Assembly (NCBI GenBank): GCA_903825035.1
Contig: CAIJYV010000022.1
Span: 62,001 to 126,000, forward strand
Origin: an uncultured Actinomycetes bacterium
GTDB taxonomy: Bacteria; Actinomycetota; Acidimicrobiia; Acidimicrobiales; RAAP-2
Direction of reading: 5' to 3'
DNA: 64,000 bases
The position numbers and the translations under genes are program-made. Positions 55,799 to 64,000 of this stretch are shown here, one piece after another. The notes beneath the pieces were generated by a model. That model saw only the letters and a list, made by a program, of their open reading frames with translations. It searched no databases and was not told the origin of the DNA. Position 1 is the stretch's first letter. Each line of letters opens with the position of its first letter.

Positions 55799-56317
55799 AT
55801 GAGGATATACACCCGAACTGGCGATGACGGCACGACCGGCCTCTACTTCGGTGGACGCGTGCCCAAGGACAATCCCCAAATCGAATTGAATGGAACCGTT
55901 GACGAGGCGCAGGCCTTCTTGGGCTGGAGTCGCTCGCTGACGGACTCCGCTTCGCAGGTCCACGAGCTGATTGCTGATATCCAGCGCGACCTGTGGATTC
56001 TGATGGCGGAAGTAGCGACCTCAAGTGAGCAGCGTGCCAAGTTAACCCCCGAAAAGGACCTCGTGACCCCCAAGATGGTCGAGAAGCTCGAAGGGCAAAT
56101 CGATGAATGGTCAGTACTTGTGGGGCCAATAACTGAGTTCATCATTCCAGGAAAGACAACCCTGTCGGCTTCCTTGGATGTTTCAAGAACCGTGGTGCGC
56201 CGAGCTGAACGCCAGGCATTTGGAGTCTTGAACCACGAATCAGTGGTCCCAATGTATTTAAATCGATTGAGTGATCTGCTGTGGATCCTCGCTCGAGCCG
56301 TTGAAGGCAAGAATTAA
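55799..56317 (+). CDS. Cob(I)alamin adenosyltransferase, PduO type
   Basis: This 172-residue ATP:cob(I)alamin adenosyltransferase makes adenosylcobalamin. The N-terminal ATP-binding loop TRTGDDGTTGLYFGG and NGTVDEAQAFLGW, and the C-terminal VVRRAERQAFG and LNRLSDLLWILAR motif, fit the PduO/MMAB family. It faces metH (B12-dependent), so the pair forms a small cobalamin-use unit. Adenosylcobalamin itself is needed by mutases or diol dehydratases, not MetH; none is in the window. Confidence 0.93.
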   Translation: MRIYTRTGDDGTTGLYFGGRVPKDNPQIELNGTVDEAQAFLGWSRSLTDSASQVHELIADIQRDLWILMAEVATSSEQRAKLTPEKDLVTPKMVEKLEGQIDEWSVLVGPITEFIIPGKTTLSASLDVSRTVVRRAERQAFGVLNHESVVPMYLNRLSDLLWILARAVEGKN

Positions 56318-56339
56318 GCAATACAAATAGGAGATACAA

Positions 56340-57851
56340 ATGGGCTTTACCTCTTCACTCGGAAACCTTCGCGATTACCAAAACGTTGGTTACATCGCCG
56401 TGCCACTTTTGATCACCGAAGGGGTGGGCGCAATTTCGGGCCAGATACCTACCGAACTTTCCGGGTTTGATATTCCCCGTCGCCTCGGGGCTGATTGGTT
56501 GAAGGCCAACGGGGTAAGTGACAAAGCGGGAAGCGCGACCGTGTTGCGCTCAACCAGCGGCGTGTCAATCATTCTCGTATCAGTCGGCAAAGAATTCAGC
56601 GACTACGAATCGTGGCGCCTGGTGGGCGCTTCGGTGATGCGCATTGCCGGAACCGAAGCGGTGAACTTCCTGCTTCCCCTCGACTTGGTGAGCGACGCGA
56701 AAGGCTGCGCCCAAGCGTTGGTGGAGGGATCGGCCTTGTCGGTCTATGACTACAAGGCTCTCGAAAAGGACTTCGCTCTCTACGTCGTGCCGCTCGAGAA
56801 CCCCACGCCCAATCCAGACACCGTGAGTGCAATTGAATCGGCAATTGAAGATGCCCTGACTTCGACCGACCTTGTTAACTGGGCCAAGCGGCTCATCGAT
56901 ATGCCTCCGCGTGACGCTTCGCCGCGCAAACTGGCCAAGGCCTACGCCAAGCGTCTCGAACAAGAAGACAACGTGAGCGTCGAAGTGTGGGACGAAGATC
57001 GCGTTAAGGCCGAACGACTGGGTGGCTTGATTGGAGTAGGCCGTGGTTCGAATGAGCCAGTTCGCCTCGTCTACGCGACCTACCGACCAATGGCGGGGGA
57101 GAACATTCCCCACGTTGTCCTGGTCGGCAAGGGAATCACCTTCGACTCGGGTGGACTCAGTATCAAGTCGGCCGAAGGCATGATGACGATGAAAGCTGAC
57201 ATGTCAGGATCGGCCATCGTGATGGCGACACTGGCTCTCTGTGCTGAACTCGGACTCAATATTCGCGTCACCGCAATTGCCCCCTTGAGTGAAAATATGA
57301 CTGGTGGCTCGGCAACTCGGCCCGGCGATGTCTTGACCATTCGCAACGGAGCGACGGTTGAAGTGTTGAATACTGACGCCGAAGGTCGCTTGGTACTTGC
57401 CGACGGACTCACTCTGGCGACTGAAACGGACGCCTCGCTCATTATTGACGTCGCAACCCTTACCGGGGCTCAGCGAGTCGCGCTGGGTGATCAAATCGCG
57501 GCTTACTACTCGACCTCGGACGAGGTTGCCCAAGGGCTCGAAGCCTCGAGCCGGGCGACCGGTGAATTGATTTGGCGGATGCCACTTCACGCCCCCTATA
57601 ACGCCTCACTCGAGTCTGAGATTGCGGACATCAAGAACATTGGCGCGGGCGGCGGAGGTTCAATTACCGCGGCACTGTTTCTACAACGCTTTGCGGGACA
57701 GAATCCATGGGTGCACTTTGACATTGCTTCGACCTCACGCGCTGAGGGAGGACGAGGCTACTTAAGCAAAGGTGCGACCGCGTTCGGAGTTCGCACACTC
57801 GTGCACTACCTGAGTGAGATTGCGAGTCAAGGGTCATTGCCCTCGGCGTAG
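56340..57851 (+). CDS. pepA: Leucyl aminopeptidase (M17)
   Basis: This 503-residue cytosolic aminopeptidase uses two metals. The C-terminal catalytic domain has VGKGITFDSGGLSIK (Lys, Asp), MKADMSGSAIVMAT (Asp), NTDAEGRLVLADGL (Asp, Glu) and the catalytic Arg in the last; the N-terminal domain (about residues 1-180) binds cofactors or oligomerises. A TAGGAG lies before the ATG. It is 22 nt after the adenosyltransferase. Confidence 0.95.
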   Translation: MGFTSSLGNLRDYQNVGYIAVPLLITEGVGAISGQIPTELSGFDIPRRLGADWLKANGVSDKAGSATVLRSTSGVSIILVSVGKEFSDYESWRLVGASVMRIAGTEAVNFLLPLDLVSDAKGCAQALVEGSALSVYDYKALEKDFALYVVPLENPTPNPDTVSAIESAIEDALTSTDLVNWAKRLIDMPPRDASPRKLAKAYAKRLEQEDNVSVEVWDEDRVKAERLGGLIGVGRGSNEPVRLVYATYRPMAGENIPHVVLVGKGITFDSGGLSIKSAEGMMTMKADMSGSAIVMATLALCAELGLNIRVTAIAPLSENMTGGSATRPGDVLTIRNGATVEVLNTDAEGRLVLADGLTLATETDASLIIDVATLTGAQRVALGDQIAAYYSTSDEVAQGLEASSRATGELIWRMPLHAPYNASLESEIADIKNIGAGGGGSITAALFLQRFAGQNPWVHFDIASTSRAEGGRGYLSKGATAFGVRTLVHYLSEIASQGSLPSA

Positions 57852-57927
57852 TGATGCGAATCGTTCGCAGATGGCCGGATTGAATACTTGACCCAGCAGG
57901 TAGGCTTTAGCCGTCGAAAGGAACGAA

Positions 57928-59091
57928 GTGTCCTCACCTCGTGATTTACTAAACGCCGCGAAGTCTGAGATTCGAGAGATCGAAGGGCCAGCGGTAGCGG
58001 CCAACCTCAACGACTACACCATCTTGGATGTTCGCGAGCCTGATGAGTACGAGCAGGGTGCCCTGCCCGGTGCCATTCACGTGCCACGAGGTCAGCTCGA
58101 GTTCAATGTCGAAGGACGCATCCCCGACAAGAATGCCCACCTAGCGGTCTACTGTGCCGGTGGGGTGCGCAGTGCCTTCGCCGCCAAAACGCTCCAAGAT
58201 TTGGGATACACCGATGTGGTATCGGTCATTGGTGGATTCAACAAGTGGAAGGACGACGGCCTTGCTTGGTCGACTCCACAGACCCTGACCACCGAGCAGC
58301 GCATTCGTTATCACCGCCACCTACTCCTGCCCGAAGTTGGCGAGAAGGGCCAAATGAAATTATTGGCCTCCAAAGTATTGATGCTGGGCGCGGGTGGACT
58401 GGGATCGCCTGCGGCGCTCTACCTCGCCGCCGCTGGAGTAGGCACTATTGGCATTATCGACATGGACGTTGTTGACTCATCGAACATTCAGCGCCAAGTA
58501 CTTCACAATATGGACCGCGTCGGAATGCGCAAGGTTGATTCGGCGAAGATGACTCTGTCGGCGATGAACCCTGACTTAAATGTCATTACCTACGACACGC
58601 GCCTGAACGCCGACAACATTCTGGAAATTTTTGACGGCTACGACGTCATCGTCGATGGTACCGATAACTTCCCAACTCGTTACTTGGTGAATGACGCGGC
58701 GCTGTTAAAGAAGATTCCGGTGATTCACGGCTCGATCTTCCGCTTCGAGGGCCAGGCCACGGTCTTTGAGCCGTACGTTGGGCCTTGCTACCGCTGCATG
58801 ATCCCCGAACCACCACCCGCCGAGTTGGCCCCGAGCTGTGCCGAAGCTGGCGTGCTCGGTGTTCTGCCCGGCATCATTGGATCTATCCAAGCGGTGGAAG
58901 CAATCAAGATGTTGCTGCGTCTGGGTGAGCCACTCGTTGGCCGACTCTTGACCTACGACGCCTTAGAGCAGAGCTTCCGCAACTTTAAGGTTCGCCGCGA
59001 CCCGGCTTGTCCCGCCTGTGGCGAGAACGCTGCGCCAATTCAAATTATTGAATATGACGAGCTCTGCATGCCGCACGCAGTCCTCAAGTAA
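57928..59091 (+). CDS. Rhodanese-MoeB/ThiF fusion (sulfur-carrier adenylyltransferase)
   Basis: This 387-residue protein has an N-terminal rhodanese domain (about residues 15-110; ILDVREPDEYEQGALPGA and active-site Cys in VYCAGGVRSA) and a C-terminal E1-like ThiF/MoeB domain (about 125-387; VLMLGAGGLGSPAALYLA, the DNFPTRYLVND segment, zinc Cys pairs in CYRCM and CPAC). In the familiar MoeZ order the ThiF domain comes first, so this is the reversed order. It would adenylate and thiolate a ThiS/MoaD-type carrier for molybdopterin, thiamine or cysteine synthesis. GTG start with AAAGGAACG upstream. Confidence 0.9.
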   Translation: MSSPRDLLNAAKSEIREIEGPAVAANLNDYTILDVREPDEYEQGALPGAIHVPRGQLEFNVEGRIPDKNAHLAVYCAGGVRSAFAAKTLQDLGYTDVVSVIGGFNKWKDDGLAWSTPQTLTTEQRIRYHRHLLLPEVGEKGQMKLLASKVLMLGAGGLGSPAALYLAAAGVGTIGIIDMDVVDSSNIQRQVLHNMDRVGMRKVDSAKMTLSAMNPDLNVITYDTRLNADNILEIFDGYDVIVDGTDNFPTRYLVNDAALLKKIPVIHGSIFRFEGQATVFEPYVGPCYRCMIPEPPPAELAPSCAEAGVLGVLPGIIGSIQAVEAIKMLLRLGEPLVGRLLTYDALEQSFRNFKVRRDPACPACGENAAPIQIIEYDELCMPHAVLK

Positions 59092-59105
59092 ATCTTCTCT
59101 AGAAG

Positions 59106-59633
59106 CTATTCAACTCTGATGGCGGTGGTTCCCGCAAACTTGTCGTGCAGCGTCTGACCCTCTTTGTCCCAGAGGCACCACAACACGTCGAGTACTCCTA
59201 CGAGCAGAATCGCTGACACTAGATTCATAACTGCTGACGCAAGCCACCGTTTGAAGCTCTGAGTGTTCGTGAGCTGGCCACCGGTGGCGAGGTCCACAAC
59301 CTTGATTTTGGCGACCCGGTCGCCAATGGTTTGACCGGAGGGTCGAGCCAGCATGCGAACTTGGTAGAGACCCATCAACAGCAATGTGAAGACATATTGG
59401 GAGAGTGGAACGCCATGCTTGTAACTAGCGTTGGTTGGATTAACCAGTAGCACCAAGATTGACGCGGGCATTCCAACTACGAGTCCGTCTATAAAGGTGG
59501 CTCCAGCTCGGCGCCAGAAACCGGCGGCCTTCTTGGCCCCGAGCGAACCAGTGCTCGAAATGGTTGAGACGTCCGTACCACAGGTGGAACAGAACTTGGA
59601 ATCAGCGGGTGAACCGCAATTAGGGCAGTACAT
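59106..59633 (-). CDS. Zinc-ribbon RDD-family membrane protein
   Basis: This 175-residue protein starts with a zinc ribbon (MYCPNCGSPADSKFCSTCG; four Cys), a Ser/Thr linker, and an RDD domain of three to four membrane helices (GFWRRAGATFIDGLVVG with the conserved Arg/Asp and ending with LDVLWCLWDKEGQTLHDKFAGT). RDD proteins are thought to be membrane transporters or channels of unclear substrate. I start it at ATG 59633; a TTG at 59651 is also possible. Its stop is 14 nt from the convergent MoeB-type gene. Confidence 0.85.
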   Translation of the reverse strand: MYCPNCGSPADSKFCSTCGTDVSTISSTGSLGAKKAAGFWRRAGATFIDGLVVGMPASILVLLVNPTNASYKHGVPLSQYVFTLLLMGLYQVRMLARPSGQTIGDRVAKIKVVDLATGGQLTNTQSFKRWLASAVMNLVSAILLVGVLDVLWCLWDKEGQTLHDKFAGTTAIRVE

Positions 59634-59669
59634 AACCTCAACGCTAGCCAAAGGTTGCGTGAGAAGCGG

Positions 59670-59969
59670 TTATTGCTGGGTCAAAAATGGTTGATAAAAG
59701 TGGGATACCTGGGCGGGTTGATCGTAGAAAGACCACGTTAATTTCCGCCAATTCTCAAAGGCTTCGCTTTCGCGAAAGGCCATATGAGCCCCCACGCTGT
59801 CCCACTGAATTAACAGCAGATAGACATTTGGGTCCTCGTGCTGCTTTCTGGCTTGCGCTCCGTGGCACCCAGGGGCCGCAGTGATAATCGCAAAGGCCCG
59901 AGTGAGGCTCTCCTCAAAAGCGGACTCTTGGCCGGCCGTGATGTGGACGAGAACGTGCTCGGTAATCAC
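59670..59969 (-). CDS. Antibiotic biosynthesis monooxygenase (ABM) domain protein
   Basis: This 99-residue ferredoxin-like alpha/beta-barrel protein has the ABM pattern: MITEHVLVHITAGQESAFEESL, VYLLLIQWDSVGAHMAF and FYDQPAQVSHF at the end. Members oxygenate aromatic substrates or act as heme-degrading or unknown stress proteins. Its ATG overlaps the M20 stop (ATGA), so it is coupled to the amidohydrolase. Substrate is unknown. Confidence 0.85.
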   Translation of the reverse strand: MITEHVLVHITAGQESAFEESLTRAFAIITAAPGCHGAQARKQHEDPNVYLLLIQWDSVGAHMAFRESEAFENWRKLTWSFYDQPAQVSHFYQPFLTQQ

Positions 59970-61117
59970 TTGGTGAGTTCTTGGCGAAGTGCGGGATCCT
60001 CGGCCACGCCAATTGCGGTCCAGGCTAAAGCAATAGCGCCGTCGAGGACGGCGTTATCAGCCGACGGTGTCTTGCAGGCGGCGGTGAATTCGGGCTGGTG
60101 ATTGACTGCGCCATGAGTCGGAATCATGAGCAAGGGGTGGATTGAGGGAACTTCAAGCGAGACGTTCGCCATGTCGGTACTAATCGTCGGCAACGCTGCG
60201 CCCTGGTCGTCAAGTTCGAAGGAGCGCCCGAGAGCTTCGGCCGCTTCGCGATAGTGAGCGAGGACCCCATCGTGAGAAACCATGTGAGAGAAGCGCTGGA
60301 ATTTATTGGTTATCTCGAGCTTGGCTCCAGTAGCCAGAGCACCCGCTTCGAAGCACGCAATCACCCGGGCGCGTAACGCATCGAGCGACTCGTTACTCAA
60401 TGATCGAATCATGAAATCAGCGCTCGCTGAAGACGGGATGATGTTGGCCGCTGATCCAGAATGCAAGACATGCCCGTGCACTTGATCACCGGGGCGAAGT
60501 TGCTGGCGCATGAAGCCAATTGCTACTTGCGCCACGTTCAAGGCATCGAGGGCGTTTGTTCCCTCCCAGGGAGCGGCGGAGGCGTGCGCCTCCTTGCCGG
60601 TATAGGTCACGGTAATGGCATCCACCGCCAAGCAGGTGGCGGCCAAGCGCTCGGTCGGCCACGGGTGAATCATCATGGCCACGTGCTCGTCTTTGAAGTA
60701 GCCGGCGCGAATGAGGTCAATCTTGCCGCCACCACCCTCTTCGGCTGGAGTGCCGAGGAGCGTTACTCGTAGATCGAGATCATCGGCCACTGAGGCGAGA
60801 CCAATTGCTGCGCCTACCGAGGAAGCGGCGATGATGTTGTGTCCGCACGCATGTCCCACATCGGGAAGAGCGTCATACTCGGCACAGAAAACAACGTGGA
60901 GCGAACCAGTGCCCTTGGTGGCCTTAAAAGCGGTCGGGAGCCCACCGGCGTTGCGCTCAACTTGAAAGCCCGCTCGTTCAACGGCGTCAGCCACCGCAGC
61001 GGAAGTGAGGAACTCCTCGTAGTTGGTCTCTGGATGTTCGTGGACAAAGTGGCTCAACGAAATGAGCGACTCGCGAACGGATTCGATAGTGGAACGCGCG
61101 GTATCGCGAGTGGTCAT
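59966..61117 (-). CDS. M20-family (M20D) amidohydrolase
   Basis: This 383-residue metallopeptidase-like hydrolase is of the M20D group (aminobenzoyl-glutamate utilisation/AbgB, amidohydrolase). It has FCAEYDALPDVGHACGHNII (metal ligands), GTPAEEGGGGKIDLIRAG, and the dimerisation domain about residues 180-290. It probably hydrolyses an amino-acid amide or N-acyl amino acid. It overlaps the preceding carboxylase stop (ATGA) and the ABM start, so all three are one operon. Confidence 0.88.
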   Translation of the reverse strand: MTTRDTARSTIESVRESLISLSHFVHEHPETNYEEFLTSAAVADAVERAGFQVERNAGGLPTAFKATKGTGSLHVVFCAEYDALPDVGHACGHNIIAASSVGAAIGLASVADDLDLRVTLLGTPAEEGGGGKIDLIRAGYFKDEHVAMMIHPWPTERLAATCLAVDAITVTYTGKEAHASAAPWEGTNALDALNVAQVAIGFMRQQLRPGDQVHGHVLHSGSAANIIPSSASADFMIRSLSNESLDALRARVIACFEAGALATGAKLEITNKFQRFSHMVSHDGVLAHYREAAEALGRSFELDDQGAALPTISTDMANVSLEVPSIHPLLMIPTHGAVNHQPEFTAACKTPSADNAVLDGAIALAWTAIGVAEDPALRQELTK

Positions 61118-62865
61118 TCAATCACCACAACTACGTCACCGGCCGCGACCGATGCACCTTCGGCGACTTTCACGGACTTCACGATGCCAGCTTTTTCAGC
61201 GTTCACGTTGTTTTCCATCTTCATTGCTTCGAGGATGACAACGGTGTCGCCAACGGCCACGGTTTGGCCAACTTCAACGTTGACCTTCACGATGGTTCCC
61301 TGCATGGGAACGGTCACTTCGCCCGAACCGCTCACAATCGCCGAGCTGTGCTGTCGACGAGGCTTCGGTGCGGTCGAGTGTGGACGAGGAAGGCCTTCAT
61401 CGGCAGGTTCGGGGACCCACATGGCAACAGTGACTCGACGACCATTGACCTCGGCGGTGACGTCCTTGCGAACGGTACCTGAACCGACGGCAATAGTGGC
61501 ACGGTCAACCTTGGGCAGGTTCGAAAAATCGAGGTTGGCCTCCACCCATTTGGTTGAGTGGGTACCCGCAACGAACGCCTCGTCGCTCAAGATGATGGTG
61601 TCGGCCGGCAAGGTGGTCGCCACACCGGTAATAACCGTCTCTTCAATGGCGCGCAACATACGACGTCGAGCCTTTTCTCGGTCGGCACCCCAGACGATCA
61701 ATTTTCCAATCAGGTTGTCGTAGTACTGGCTAATTGTGTCGCCCGCTGCGTATCCGGCGTCCATGCGAACGCCTGGGCCCGAAGGAATGTCAAACCGCTT
61801 GATTGGACCAGGGGAGGGAATGAATTTCCCGTCCGAAGGATCTTCAGCGTTGATGCGAATTTCAATGGCGTGGCCGTCACGCTTAATCTCTTCTTGTTTG
61901 AAGGGGAGCGCTTCACCCGCGGCGATGCGCAACTGCCATTCAACAAGATCGAGCCCAGTTACCAATTCGGTTACGGGGTGTTCAACTTGTAAACGGGTGT
62001 TCATTTCGAGAAAGAAAAATTCGCCGTCTTGGTACAAAAATTCTACGGTGCCGGCGTTGAAGTAACCACAGGCCTTGGAAACTTTGACGGCAGCTTCACC
62101 CATCGCCACGCGGACCTCATCGGGGAAGTTGGCGGCGGGGGATTCTTCAACGAGTTTTTGGTGACGACGTTGGGCAGAGCAGTCGCGCTCACCCAGCCAA
62201 AGGGTATTGCCGTGAGTATCAGCCAGCACCTGCATTTCGATGTGGCGGGGCCACGTGAGGTATCGCTCGAGGTAACACTCCGAACGTCCGAAGTAGGACT
62301 GTGCTTCGCGCATCGCGGCTTCAAGTGCAGCCTTGGCTTCGTCGGGGCCGGTTACGACTTTCATTCCTCGTCCGCCGCCACCGTGGGCAGCTTTGATGGC
62401 TACGGGCCAGCCGAATTCGTTTCCGAAGGCAATAACCTCATCAGGATTAGTGAGTGTTTCATTGCGACCCGGCACGCCCGCCACGCCCGCCTTGTCGGCC
62501 GCGACGCGCGAGGAAATCTTGTCACCCATTACTTCGATGGCTTCGGGTGGCGGCCCAATAAAGGTCACGCCCATTTTGGTAATGGCCCGAGCAAAGTCGG
62601 TGTTTTCGGAGAAGAAGCCATATCCAGGGTGGACGGCGTCAGCGCCCGAGCGCTTGATGATGTCAAGGATGGCCGCGGTGTTCAGGTAACTTTCGGCGGC
62701 AGTTTGTCCCCCGAGGGCGTAGGCCTCGTCGGCTAGACGTACGTGCAGGGCATTTCGGTCGAGCTCGGAGTAAACAGCCACGGTGGCGATACCCATCTCT
62801 CGACAGGTCCGAATTACCCGAACCGCAATCTCGCCACGATTGGCGATGAGAACCTTTTTAATCAC
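61114..62865 (-). CDS. Acyl-CoA carboxylase alpha chain (biotin carboxylase + BCCP)
   Basis: This 583-residue protein combines the biotin carboxylase domain (IANRGEIAVRVIRTCREMG, YLNTAAILDIIKRSGADAVHPGYGF region, KAAHGGGGRGMKVV ATP loop, EMNTRLQVEHPVTEL catalytic site) with a C-terminal biotinyl domain (EAMKMENNVNAEKAG, biotin Lys near residue 550). It is the actinobacterial AccA3-type subunit that pairs with a carboxyltransferase (AccD) not present here. It supplies malonyl-CoA or methylmalonyl-CoA. The biotin ligase lies divergently next to it, 132 nt away. Confidence 0.95.
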   Translation of the reverse strand: MIKKVLIANRGEIAVRVIRTCREMGIATVAVYSELDRNALHVRLADEAYALGGQTAAESYLNTAAILDIIKRSGADAVHPGYGFFSENTDFARAITKMGVTFIGPPPEAIEVMGDKISSRVAADKAGVAGVPGRNETLTNPDEVIAFGNEFGWPVAIKAAHGGGGRGMKVVTGPDEAKAALEAAMREAQSYFGRSECYLERYLTWPRHIEMQVLADTHGNTLWLGERDCSAQRRHQKLVEESPAANFPDEVRVAMGEAAVKVSKACGYFNAGTVEFLYQDGEFFFLEMNTRLQVEHPVTELVTGLDLVEWQLRIAAGEALPFKQEEIKRDGHAIEIRINAEDPSDGKFIPSPGPIKRFDIPSGPGVRMDAGYAAGDTISQYYDNLIGKLIVWGADREKARRRMLRAIEETVITGVATTLPADTIILSDEAFVAGTHSTKWVEANLDFSNLPKVDRATIAVGSGTVRKDVTAEVNGRRVTVAMWVPEPADEGLPRPHSTAPKPRRQHSSAIVSGSGEVTVPMQGTIVKVNVEVGQTVAVGDTVVILEAMKMENNVNAEKAGIVKSVKVAEGASVAAGDVVVVIE

Positions 62866-62985
62866 GCAAGCCTCCGTTATTTCCTTACTTTTCTAGCACT
62901 TTTAGGCTGACTTTCCCTAAATCTCACTACTTTCACGACTGACCAACGGGTAAGTAAGGGGGCCGACGCACGAACCAAGTCCTCC

Positions 62986-62991
62986 TATTCT
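62986..62991 (+). promoter_or_regulatory. -10 element candidate (TATTCT) of birA
   Basis: TATTCT lies exactly 6 nt before GTG 62998 with no Shine-Dalgarno, suggesting a leaderless mRNA. The rest of the 132-nt divergent gap (62866-62997) shows no clear biotin operator. Confidence 0.4.
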
Positions 62992-62997
62992 TGGTGC

Positions 62998-63747
62998 GTG
63001 ACAACTCTCTCGTGGCGCATAGAGCACTTTGACGAGTTGCCCTCAACGAATACCGAACTAGCTCGACGGTGGCGAAGCGGCGAAACCGGCGGTGCAGTCC
63101 TCTTCACCGATTTCCAATCCGAAGGTAGAGGCCGGCGCGATCGTGAGTGGACAGCTCCACCGGGTAGCTCGTTACTCTGCTCAGTCCTCCTCGAAGTGGA
63201 GTCGGCCGAAGTTGCGTCCTTTGCACCATTCACGGTTTCGCTCGCTGCGAAGAGCGCCCTCGAATCATTGATGAATATTTCCGTAGGCCTCAAATGGCCT
63301 AATGACTTGTTAGTGGGAGAAAAGAAACTTGCGGGGGTGTTGAGCGAATACCTGTTCGAGTCTTCTCGTCAAGCGGTTATTGTGGGAATTGGAATCAACC
63401 TCACCTACTCCGGTCCTGAACACGTCCAAGCAACCTCAGTGATTGACGAAGTCGGATCGGCTCCCGCCGCGACAATTCTCTTGGAAGCGATGCTCGAAGA
63501 ACTGAATCATCGACTCGAATTGATGCCGAGTGACGCGGGGCGCTCAGAGTTGCGCTCGGAATACGAGGCCTCGCTCGTGACCTTGGGGCAAGTTGTCACT
63601 GTCACCCTGAGCGACCAAACCATCTCGGGCTTCGCGCAAGGTATAGATAAGTCGGGTCGCCTCATCGTCGCGACTACCGACGGGGAGATTCGTTGCAACG
63701 TGGGCGACGTCATTCATCTTCGACCAGCTTTGGAAATGCACTCATGA
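62998..63747 (+). CDS. birA: Biotin-protein ligase
   Basis: This 249-residue BirA-type ligase biotinylates carboxyl carrier proteins. It lacks the N-terminal DNA-binding domain of E. coli BirA, so it is not a repressor. Motifs are the biotin-AMP loop GRGRRDREWTAPPGSSLL, GLKWPNDLLVGEKKLAGVL and GIGINLTYS; a small C-terminal SH3-like domain is present. GTG start. Its stop overlaps the next gene (ATGA). It lies beside its probable substrate, the biotinyl carboxylase. Confidence 0.94.
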   Translation: MTTLSWRIEHFDELPSTNTELARRWRSGETGGAVLFTDFQSEGRGRRDREWTAPPGSSLLCSVLLEVESAEVASFAPFTVSLAAKSALESLMNISVGLKWPNDLLVGEKKLAGVLSEYLFESSRQAVIVGIGINLTYSGPEHVQATSVIDEVGSAPAATILLEAMLEELNHRLELMPSDAGRSELRSEYEASLVTLGQVVTVTLSDQTISGFAQGIDKSGRLIVATTDGEIRCNVGDVIHLRPALEMHS

Positions 63748-64000
63748 AAATTCTGGTAACTGGTGCCTCTGGGCAAGTCGGGCGAGACCTCGTCGACGTA
63801 CTCGACGGAGTGGTGCCCGCTGGCGGCTCCGCTGAATTTCAAAAGAATCTCAGTGGGTTTGAGTTCCAAGTCCTCGGCGTTTCGCATCACGACCTGGACG
63901 TCACTGATGAGGAGCACGTTGAAAACGCACTCCAACGACTTAAGCCCGACGTGGTCATCAACCTCTCGGCCTACACCGCTGTTGATCTAGCGGAAAGCCA
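63744..64000 (+). CDS. dTDP-4-dehydrorhamnose reductase, RmlD family (partial)
   Basis: The frame starts at ATG 63744 and is cut by the window end after 85 residues. It opens with the NAD(P)-binding MKILVTGASGQVGRDLVDVL, and later DVVINLSAYTAVDLAES, as in RmlD, which catalyses the last step of dTDP-L-rhamnose synthesis. It overlaps the birA stop (ATGA). It suggests rhamnose-containing wall or capsule polymers, but the name rests on a partial sequence. Confidence 0.8.
   Translation, partial: MKILVTGASGQVGRDLVDVLDGVVPAGGSAEFQKNLSGFEFQVLGVSHHDLDVTDEEHVENALQRLKPDVVINLSAYTAVDLAES

Noticed and set aside
60839-61723. 294-codon + strand frame across the M20 and carboxylase genes
   Set aside because: It crosses the junction of two clear minus-strand genes and shows Ser/Thr-rich, non-family composition.
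62029-62736. 235-codon + strand frame inside the carboxylase alpha chain
   Set aside because: It is antisense to a well-conserved biotin carboxylase domain and has no known motif.

Overview
The window is a compact bacterial chromosome segment of moderately high GC. The most likely source is an actinomycete (Actinomycetota), with class Acidimicrobiia as my best guess. Evidence for this: split SUF operons, a Rieske-type ferredoxin inside the suf operon, Thr-rich surface proteins ending in LAFTG sorting signals (the class E sortase type), leader-peptide attenuators for ilv and leu that look leaderless, and many start codons placed 6-9 nt after a TAnnnT-type -10 box with no Shine-Dalgarno. The class assignment is inference. 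There are no rRNA or tRNA genes, CRISPR arrays, IS elements or phage genes that I can see, and no gene-free stretch longer than about 300 bases.

Layout. (1) 1-8384: an uptake and catabolic locus. It holds an oligopeptide-type ABC importer (permease tail and two ATPases), a cytoplasmic GH20 hexosaminidase and a NAT_N/GNAT_C-like acyltransferase, followed by a DeoR regulator with palindromic operator candidates, a BtpA/SgcQ TIM-barrel protein, an FGGY sugar kinase and an SDR dehydrogenase. Together these suggest import of chito-oligosaccharides or another amino-sugar/polyol substrate, but the pathway is not one I can name. (2) 8416-12182: two tandem paralogous secreted, cell-wall-anchored proteins with paired-Cys repeats, each closed by a terminator. 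(3) 12261-28952: branched-chain amino acid and serine biosynthesis. Genes are ilvD, an attenuator plus ilvBNC, serC/aspC/serA, an aldo-keto reductase with a tiny membrane protein, an attenuator plus leuA, greA-leuC-leuD, leuB and ilvE. (4) 28984-36871: two unknown proteins, a divergent Lgt-like membrane protein behind an NlpC/P60 hydrolase, a small DUF-type protein, mutY, a flavin reductase, a membrane protein and an S9 oligopeptidase. (5) 36955-44902: Fe-S cluster assembly in two opposed operons (sufB-4Cys protein-sufD-Rieske-sufC on +, and sufC2-sufS-sufU on -) with an LCP cell-wall ligase between them. (6) 44940-52222: MBL hydrolase, a hydrolase lacking its serine, thiE, an Rrf2 regulator, RNase H, lpdA, an E2 acyltransferase and a lipB-lipA fusion, a lipoate/2-oxoacid dehydrogenase group. 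(7) 52249-64000: metH facing a cobalamin adenosyltransferase, pepA, a rhodanese-MoeB fusion, an RDD protein, an ABM protein with an M20 amidohydrolase and a biotin-dependent carboxylase alpha chain, birA and the start of rmlD.

The genes work as linked metabolic modules. SUF supplies clusters to IlvD, LeuC, LipA and MutY in the same window. LipB-LipA supplies lipoyl groups to the neighbouring E2, which is served by LpdA. BirA biotinylates the adjacent carboxylase, and the cobalamin adenosyltransferase sits beside B12-dependent MetH. Genes are packed tightly with many ATGA-type overlaps, which suggests translational coupling and a reduced genome.
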